Positions 32,043 through 37,121 of a DNA stretch of 37,121 bases are shown here, one piece after another. Origin of the DNA: an uncultured Verrucomicrobiales bacterium (lineage in GTDB: Bacteria > Verrucomicrobiota > Verrucomicrobiia > Verrucomicrobiales > Akkermansiaceae); the NCBI GenBank assembly GCA_937885815.1, contig CALABM010000035.1, forward strand, positions 1-37,121, read 5' to 3'. The first letter of the stretch is position 1. Each line of letters starts with the position of its first letter. Under the pieces are notes generated by a model, which saw only the letters and a list, made by a program, of their open reading frames with translations, was not told where the DNA came from and did no database searches. Both the position numbers and the translations under genes were made by a program.

Positions 32043-33533
32043 ATGAAGAAATACACATTACCTGTAATTGCCATATCTACGGGAGTTCTGGCTATCATAG
32101 GCGCCCATTCCCCTAATCTGAGCCATCAGTTATCAGGGGCCATGTTCCTGCCGGCTTCCGCCACCGGCAGTGGAATTCTCAAGGCCACAGCAAACACGAG
32201 AAGTGTTGAAAATCTGACACCTCAGGAGCTTGAAGCTCTTCAAGAAGAACTCTCTGAGATGGGGATTGACCAGAACTCATACGGGGAAGGACTTGTACAG
32301 GCAGCCAGAAATAATAATCTTGTGCTAGTACAACAGTTGATTGCCCTGAATGCTGATGTCAATGCCACGGATGCTAGTGGCAACACAGCTCTCATCTGGG
32401 CGGCGTACTTTGGGTACACAGACATTGTACGTTGCCTTGTAGCAGTGGAGAATATCAATCTGAATTACGTGGATAATGACGGCTGTTCTGCTTTGCGGTG
32501 GGCTGAACAGAAAGGACACACGGAATGCGCAGAATTACTGCGACGCGCCGGAGCTAACAGCATAAGGCGCGCAGCCAGAAACACGGCTGAAATTCCCCAA
32601 GAAGAAGCAGTTTCTCGCTTGCAGCTACTGGGCATCAGACCGGAGGCATACAACTCAGCCATCTGCAGCGCAGCAGATAAGAGTGATAATGACTTACTCC
32701 GTTACCTCATTATTGCCGGGGCGGATGTGAATAGCGTAGCAGAAGACGGCTTCACTCCGCTTACCAACGTAAGTCTTTATGGTAACACGGATGGCCTTCG
32801 CCTCTTACTGGCCGCTCCCGGCATCGAGGTCAACCGCCCGAACCGAAATGGAGACACAGCCCTCATCTGGGCTGCCGTAAAAGGTAACACAGAGTGCCTG
32901 CGCATCCTGCTGGACACTCCCGGCATTAATATCAACAGCACAGACAATGAGGGCAAAACTGCCTATTTCTGGGCACAGGAATACAGCCACACGGAATGTG
33001 TAGAACTCCTGAGAGCGGCTGGAAGCATCACCTCCGGTAACAGAAACTCAGCCACTCCGAAAGGCAGTAATAATAATGGTACGCCCCAAGAGAGACTCCG
33101 CGCCATGGGTATTAGCCCGAACATGTATGGGCAGGCTATCTGCATGGCCTCAGACAATAAGAATAACGAGCTTCTCGGCCTGCTCATCGCCGCCGGAGCG
33201 GATGTAAACACCGTTGCCGAAGATGGCTGGACACCGCTCACGAACAGCTGCCTGTACGAAAACGAGGAAGCAGTTCGCCTCCTGCTGGCTGCTCCGGGTA
33301 TCGAGGTCAACAGGCCCAACGCTAAAGGTGACACGGCCATCATCTGGGCTGCAGTGAGAGGAAATACCACCTGTCTCCGCATGCTCATGGACATGCCGGG
33401 CATCGATATCAACTTTATCGATAGTGATGGTAAAACCGCTTTGGAATGGGCCCAAGAGTATGGCCACCAAGCATGTGTCAAAATGCTGCGCCGTGCCGGA
33501 GCAAAAACAGCGGCCCAAGTACGCCGCCGTTAA
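32043..33533 (+). CDS. Exported ankyrin protein 2: three blocks
   Basis: The product has 496 residues. Signal peptide: MKKYTLPVIAISTGVLAIIG (1-20), near-identical in type to that of the next gene. Residues 20-65 are a variable stretch. Three ankyrin blocks follow: the first (LSEMGIDQNSY) lacks the helix-A cysteine and matches the first block of the next gene; the second (LQLLGIRPEAY) and third (LRAMGISPNMY) are the standard type with Cys in AICSAAD/AICMASD and an SC pair in the third. Each ends in a four-repeat run with DGKTALEWAQ-type capping. The C-terminus is KTAAQVRRR, like the previous protein. It probably has its own promoter in the 200-bp gap behind the hairpin, but I could not pick one with confidence. 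Confidence 0.9.
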   Translation: MKKYTLPVIAISTGVLAIIGAHSPNLSHQLSGAMFLPASATGSGILKATANTRSVENLTPQELEALQEELSEMGIDQNSYGEGLVQAARNNNLVLVQQLIALNADVNATDASGNTALIWAAYFGYTDIVRCLVAVENINLNYVDNDGCSALRWAEQKGHTECAELLRRAGANSIRRAARNTAEIPQEEAVSRLQLLGIRPEAYNSAICSAADKSDNDLLRYLIIAGADVNSVAEDGFTPLTNVSLYGNTDGLRLLLAAPGIEVNRPNRNGDTALIWAAVKGNTECLRILLDTPGININSTDNEGKTAYFWAQEYSHTECVELLRAAGSITSGNRNSATPKGSNNNGTPQERLRAMGISPNMYGQAICMASDNKNNELLGLLIAAGADVNTVAEDGWTPLTNSCLYENEEAVRLLLAAPGIEVNRPNAKGDTAIIWAAVRGNTTCLRMLMDMPGIDINFIDSDGKTALEWAQEYGHQACVKMLRRAGAKTAAQVRRR

Positions 33534-33595
33534 ACCGGAACAGCATACCAACACCAATAAGATTTCTCAATTCTAACAGTAACCATAGACAAATT

Positions 33596-36500
33596 ATGAA
33601 AAAATATACATTACCTATCGTAGCTATCTCAACCGGCATCATTGCAGCAGGTAGCGTGAGCTCATGGGATTGGCATAAGCGCCCTCTGTCACTGCCCGGC
33701 ACTGGCCATCTGCTCCTTCCGGCCTCTGCTAATCAGGCAGATGTAATGGCTGCCATTAACAATCAAAGCGCCGAAAATGCCCCGGAGCAAGACACCAACG
33801 CCATCCGTCAGGAACTGGAAGCCATGGGCTTTGACCAAAGCTCTTACGGTACAGCTCTCGTGCTTGCTGCCAGCCAGAACAACATCCATCTGGCAAAAGG
33901 CGTACTCAGCCTGAACCCTGATGTAAACACCACGGATGAATCAGGCAACAGTGCGCTCATCTGGGCTGCATACAATGGTTCCGCAGAGCTGGTTCGCCTC
34001 CTCGTGGCCGTGGATGGGATTAATCTGGATTATGTGGATAGTGACGGCAAATCCCCTCTCCGCTGGGCGGAAGACAGAGGCCACACTGAATGCGCCCAGA
34101 TTCTCCGTGAGGCCGGCGCTCAGAGCATATACTCCGCGCAGACTGTAACCGATTCTGCCGAACTCACTCAGGAAGAAGCTGCAGCCAAACTGGAGCAGAT
34201 GGGAATCTCTCCGAGCGCCTATGAGGAGACACTCTGTGCCGCCACGGACGATTCAGACAACGAAAAAATCCGTTTGCTCGTCATTGCCGGCGCAAATGTG
34301 AACTGTGATTCGGATGACTCTTGGACGCCGCTTACTAACTGCTGCCTTTATGGCAACGAGGAAGGCCTGCGCCTCCTGCTGGCAGCTCCCGGAATCGATG
34401 TCAACAGACCCAATGCCAAAGGAGACAACGCCATCATCTGGGCTGCAGTGAAAGGTGAAGCAGAATGCCTGCGCCTCCTGCTGGCCGTTCCCGGCATTAA
34501 TGTGAACTTCATTGATAGCGATGGCAAGACCGCCTATGAATGGGCCGTGCAAAATGGCCATATGGAGTGTGTGCAAATTCTGAGCGCCGCAGGTGGTGTC
34601 ACCGCTGAACAGGCTCGCAACAACGAGACCCCGGCTACTACTACACCCACCACCACTACACCCACCACCACTACGCCCCCCACAACAGAGCCCGCCACCA
34701 CTACCGCTCCGGCAATTGATAGTGCTGAAGCCACTGCTCAGTTGCAGCAGATGGGTATCTCCCCGGACTCCTATAATGAAGCGCTCTGCGCCGCTACAGA
34801 TAACTCAGACAACGCAAAAATCCGCCTCCTCGTCGCAGCCGGCGCTGACGTGAACTGCGCGGCAGAAGACGGCTGGACACCCATTACCAACGTGTGCCTT
34901 TACGGCAATGCTGAAGGCCTGCGCCTCCTGCTGGCCGCTCCGGGTATCGATGTGAACAGGCCCAATGCTAAAGGTGACAACGCTATCATCTGGGCTGCGG
35001 TGAAGGGTGAAACAGAATGCCTGCGCCTCCTGCTGGCCGTTCCCGGCATTAATGTCAACTTCATTGATGGTGACGACAAAACCGCCTTGGAATGGGCTCA
35101 GCAAAATGATCACAGTGAGTGTGAGGCACTCCTGCGCGCGGCAGGTGGTGTCAGCGCCAGCCAGGCACGTAACAATGAGACCCCGGCAACTCCCTCCCCC
35201 ACCACAGCTACGCCCCCTGCCGGTGATTCAGAAGCCATAGCTCGCCTGCAGCAGATGGGTATTACCCCGGACGTCTATAATAGAACGCTCTGCGCAGCCA
35301 CGGACAATAGTGACAATGAGACGATTAAACTGCTCATTGCCGCCGGTGCTGACGTGAACCACTACGCGGAAGATGGGTTCACCCCGCTTACCAACTGCTG
35401 CCTCTATGGCAATGCTGAAGGTCTGCGCATGCTGCTGGCCGCTCCCGGCATTAATGTCAACCTGCCCAACCGAAAGGGAGACTCTGCTATCATCTGGGCT
35501 GCTGTCAGAGGTGAGGCAGAATGCCTGCGCCTTCTGCTGGAGGTGCCTGGCATTGAGGTAAACTTCATTGACAGCGATGGCAAGACGGCCTTTGAATGGG
35601 CGCTGGAACATGACTTCGAAGACTGCATCGAACTTCTGCGCGCTGCAGGTGGTCTCTTGGCAGAGGAAGTCCGCAATGGTTCCGCCGGCGCCGCGGCACC
35701 GGCCACGACCCAAGCCGAGGCAGCTGCTCAGCTTGCGCGTATGGGAATTCCCCGCAGCAAGTTCAATCAGGCCCTCTGTGACGCCACGGACCGCTCCAAT
35801 AACGAGCTCATCCGCCTGCTCATCACAGCAGGAGCTGATGTAAATGCACAGGGCGAAGACGGCTGGACCCCGCTCACTAATGTTTGCCTGTACGAGAACA
35901 TCGAAGGGCTGCGCATGCTGCTGGACGCTCCCGGAATTGAGGTGAATAAGCCTAATAAAGAAGGTACCGTTCCTCTTGTAGTTGCAGCACTCCGCAATAA
36001 CGAAGAGATTAAGAGCATATTGCAGGCTGCCGGAGCAAGTCTGCCCGTGGATAACGTCCCTGCCCCGGAGAACGGTGACAGAGCAGCTCAGCAGCGCCTG
36101 CAGGAAATGGGCATCACCCCCAGCCGTTATAATCAGGCTCTCTGCGATGCTACTGACAATAGTGACAATGAGAAGATTCAGCTTCTCATCGCCGCAGGGG
36201 CTGATGTAAATACACAGGGTGAAGACGGCTGGACACCGCTCACCAACTGCTGCCTGTATGGTAATCTGGAAGGTATGCGCCTCCTGCTGGCCGCTCCCGG
36301 CATTGATATCAACAAGGAAAACCGCGGAGGCGAAACACCCTACGAGGTAGCAGTTCGCAAGACGAACACTCAGGCCATGCAGCTACTGCGTGAAGCCGGT
36401 TACGAGGTACCCGTTGATAACACCCCTGCTCCGGAGAATGGTGATGCCGAAGCTCAGGCAAAGCTGAGCGAAATGGGTATTACCCCCGGTCTTTACGGTC

Positions 36501-37121
36501 AGGCTCTCTGTGATGCCACGGACAACTCTGACAACGAAAGAATCCGCCTCCTCATCGCCGCCGGGGCTGATGTCAACCATCAGGGTAACGATGGCTGGAC
36601 GCCGCTCACTAACTGCTGCCTTGCCCGAAATGTACAGGGCTTGCGCATGCTGCTGGACGCTCCCGGCATTGACGTAAACAAGGTTAATAGCAACGGCGAT
36701 ACTGCCTTTGCTGTGGCATCCGAGCGTAACATTACGGAATGCCTCCGTGTGCTGCGTCAGGCAGGCATCACGGAAAGCGTAGATAACACGCCCGCTCCCG
36801 CTAACGGTGACCCCGAGGCCCAGCAGCGCCTGAGAGACATGGGCATTACCCCCGGCCGCTACAACCGTACCCTCTGTGATGCCACAGACAATGACGATAA
36901 CAATAAAATCCGCCTGCTCATCGCAGCAGGGGCAGATGTAAACTGCACCGGCCCTGATGGCTGGACACCGCTCACCAACTGCTGTCTGAGTAACAACCCG
37001 GAAGGTCTGCGCCTCCTGCTGGCCGCTCCCGGCATTGATGTCAACAGGCCCAACTCTAAAGGTGACAACGCTATCATCTGGGCTGCGGTGAAGGGTGAAG
37101 TCGAATGCCTGCGATTCCTGC
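33596..37121 (+). CDS. Exported ankyrin protein 3: at least eight blocks (partial, runs off the window)
   Basis: At least 1175 codons are open to the window end. Signal peptide MKKYTLPIVAISTGIIAAGS (1-20). The first block (LEAMGFDQSSY) is paralogous to the first block of the preceding gene. Seven further blocks open at Tyr codons 34220, 34772, 35276, 35762 (Phe here), 36128, 36494 and 36860. Blocks 2-4 are long (about 160-185 codons, four or five repeats plus linker), while from 35762 on the spacing is exactly 366 bp. Linkers differ: a Thr/Pro-rich stretch of about 30 residues at 34620-34716, and VDNTPAPENGD-type linkers later. Cys pairs (NCCLYGN) recur in the second repeat of most blocks. 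It begins 63 bases after the previous stop and has no Shine-Dalgarno. Confidence 0.9.
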   Translation, partial: MKKYTLPIVAISTGIIAAGSVSSWDWHKRPLSLPGTGHLLLPASANQADVMAAINNQSAENAPEQDTNAIRQELEAMGFDQSSYGTALVLAASQNNIHLAKGVLSLNPDVNTTDESGNSALIWAAYNGSAELVRLLVAVDGINLDYVDSDGKSPLRWAEDRGHTECAQILREAGAQSIYSAQTVTDSAELTQEEAAAKLEQMGISPSAYEETLCAATDDSDNEKIRLLVIAGANVNCDSDDSWTPLTNCCLYGNEEGLRLLLAAPGIDVNRPNAKGDNAIIWAAVKGEAECLRLLLAVPGINVNFIDSDGKTAYEWAVQNGHMECVQILSAAGGVTAEQARNNETPATTTPTTTTPTTTTPPTTEPATTTAPAIDSAEATAQLQQMGISPDSYNEALCAATDNSDNAKIRLLVAAGADVNCAAEDGWTPITNVCLYGNAEGLRLLLAAPGIDVNRPNAKGDNAIIWAAVKGETECLRLLLAVPGINVNFIDGDDKTALEWAQQNDHSECEALLRAAGGVSASQARNNETPATPSPTTATPPAGDSEAIARLQQMGITPDVYNRTLCAATDNSDNETIKLLIAAGADVNHYAEDGFTPLTNCCLYGNAEGLRMLLAAPGINVNLPNRKGDSAIIWAAVRGEAECLRLLLEVPGIEVNFIDSDGKTAFEWALEHDFEDCIELLRAAGGLLAEEVRNGSAGAAAPATTQAEAAAQLARMGIPRSKFNQALCDATDRSNNELIRLLITAGADVNAQGEDGWTPLTNVCLYENIEGLRMLLDAPGIEVNKPNKEGTVPLVVAALRNNEEIKSILQAAGASLPVDNVPAPENGDRAAQQRLQEMGITPSRYNQALCDATDNSDNEKIQLLIAAGADVNTQGEDGWTPLTNCCLYGNLEGMRLLLAAPGIDINKENRGGETPYEVAVRKTNTQAMQLLREAGYEVPVDNTPAPENGDAEAQAKLSEMGITPGLYGQALCDATDNSDNERIRLLIAAGADVNHQGNDGWTPLTNCCLARNVQGLRMLLDAPGIDVNKVNSNGDTAFAVASERNITECLRVLRQAGITESVDNTPAPANGDPEAQQRLRDMGITPGRYNRTLCDATDNDDNNKIRLLIAAGADVNCTGPDGWTPLTNCCLSNNPEGLRLLLAAPGIDVNRPNSKGDNAIIWAAVKGEVECLRFL
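35762..37121 (+). repeat. Second set of 366-bp tandem coding repeats
   Basis: Entry-motif aromatic codons at 35762, 36128, 36494 and 36860 are exactly 366 bp apart, the same period as in the gene at 28873. The array continues beyond the window. The last visible unit switches to the longer form (GDNAIIWAAVKGE) at 37060. Confidence 0.85.

Noticed and set aside
29962..37121. Regular repeats as a possible CRISPR array
   Set aside because: The period is 366 bp, all units are in frame and code for ankyrin repeats; there are no short repeats with unique spacers.
28873..37121. Repeats as assembly artefacts
   Set aside because: Units differ by many substitutions, mostly silent or conservative, and stay in frame, which argues for real repeats; the exact copy number could still be affected by assembly.

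Overview
The window looks like chromosomal DNA of a Verrucomicrobiota bacterium, probably Akkermansia-like. This is a tentative placement. It rests on a PEP-CTERM tail (VPEP, hydrophobic stretch, RRRRR), an outer-membrane beta-barrel protein ending in Phe, a mostly Shine-Dalgarno-free gene set, and the general style of the housekeeping proteins. No marker gene fixes the genus.

Positions 1-20540 are mostly housekeeping. After the end of a PEP-CTERM protein (1-266) and a small secreted protein on the minus strand (535-984), a tight plus-strand operon runs from about 1136 to 7229. It holds asd, ispA, an orphan oligopeptide-type ABC ATPase, tatC with a large insertion, two small four-helix membrane proteins, and a third membrane domain fused to a GNAT acetyltransferase. 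A minus-strand beta-barrel protein (7268-8470) lies opposite a secreted DUF2147 protein (8689-9144). A small membrane protein is translationally coupled to pdxA (9244-10370). Next come a two-domain acyltransferase of the aminolipid type (10451-12229), tRNA-Ser(UGA) on the minus strand, khpA-priA, a family 4-like uracil-DNA glycosylase lacking its Fe-S cysteines with a Sel1-repeat lipoprotein, initiator tRNA-fMet, a UvrD/Rep-type helicase and eno. Most transcription units have recognisable -35/-10 boxes with 16-17 bp spacing and stem-loop terminators.

Positions 20885-37121 are the unusual part. Three tandem transmembrane Hanks-type Ser/Thr kinases align without gaps over about 300 residues. 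Each is followed by a membrane helix and an ankyrin (ANK) array that grows from gene to gene (558, 913 and 1128 aa). Behind them are three exported proteins made almost wholly of the same ANK blocks (989, 496 and more than 1175 aa; the last runs off the window). Every block starts with a short Leu..Gly-Ile....Tyr motif, seen about 25 times in six proteins. In two of the exported proteins the blocks repeat with an exact 366-bp period. I infer a membrane signalling system in which kinase ectodomains and secreted ANK proteins use a common, recombining repeat module. The ligand, the kinase substrate and any phosphatase are not visible here.
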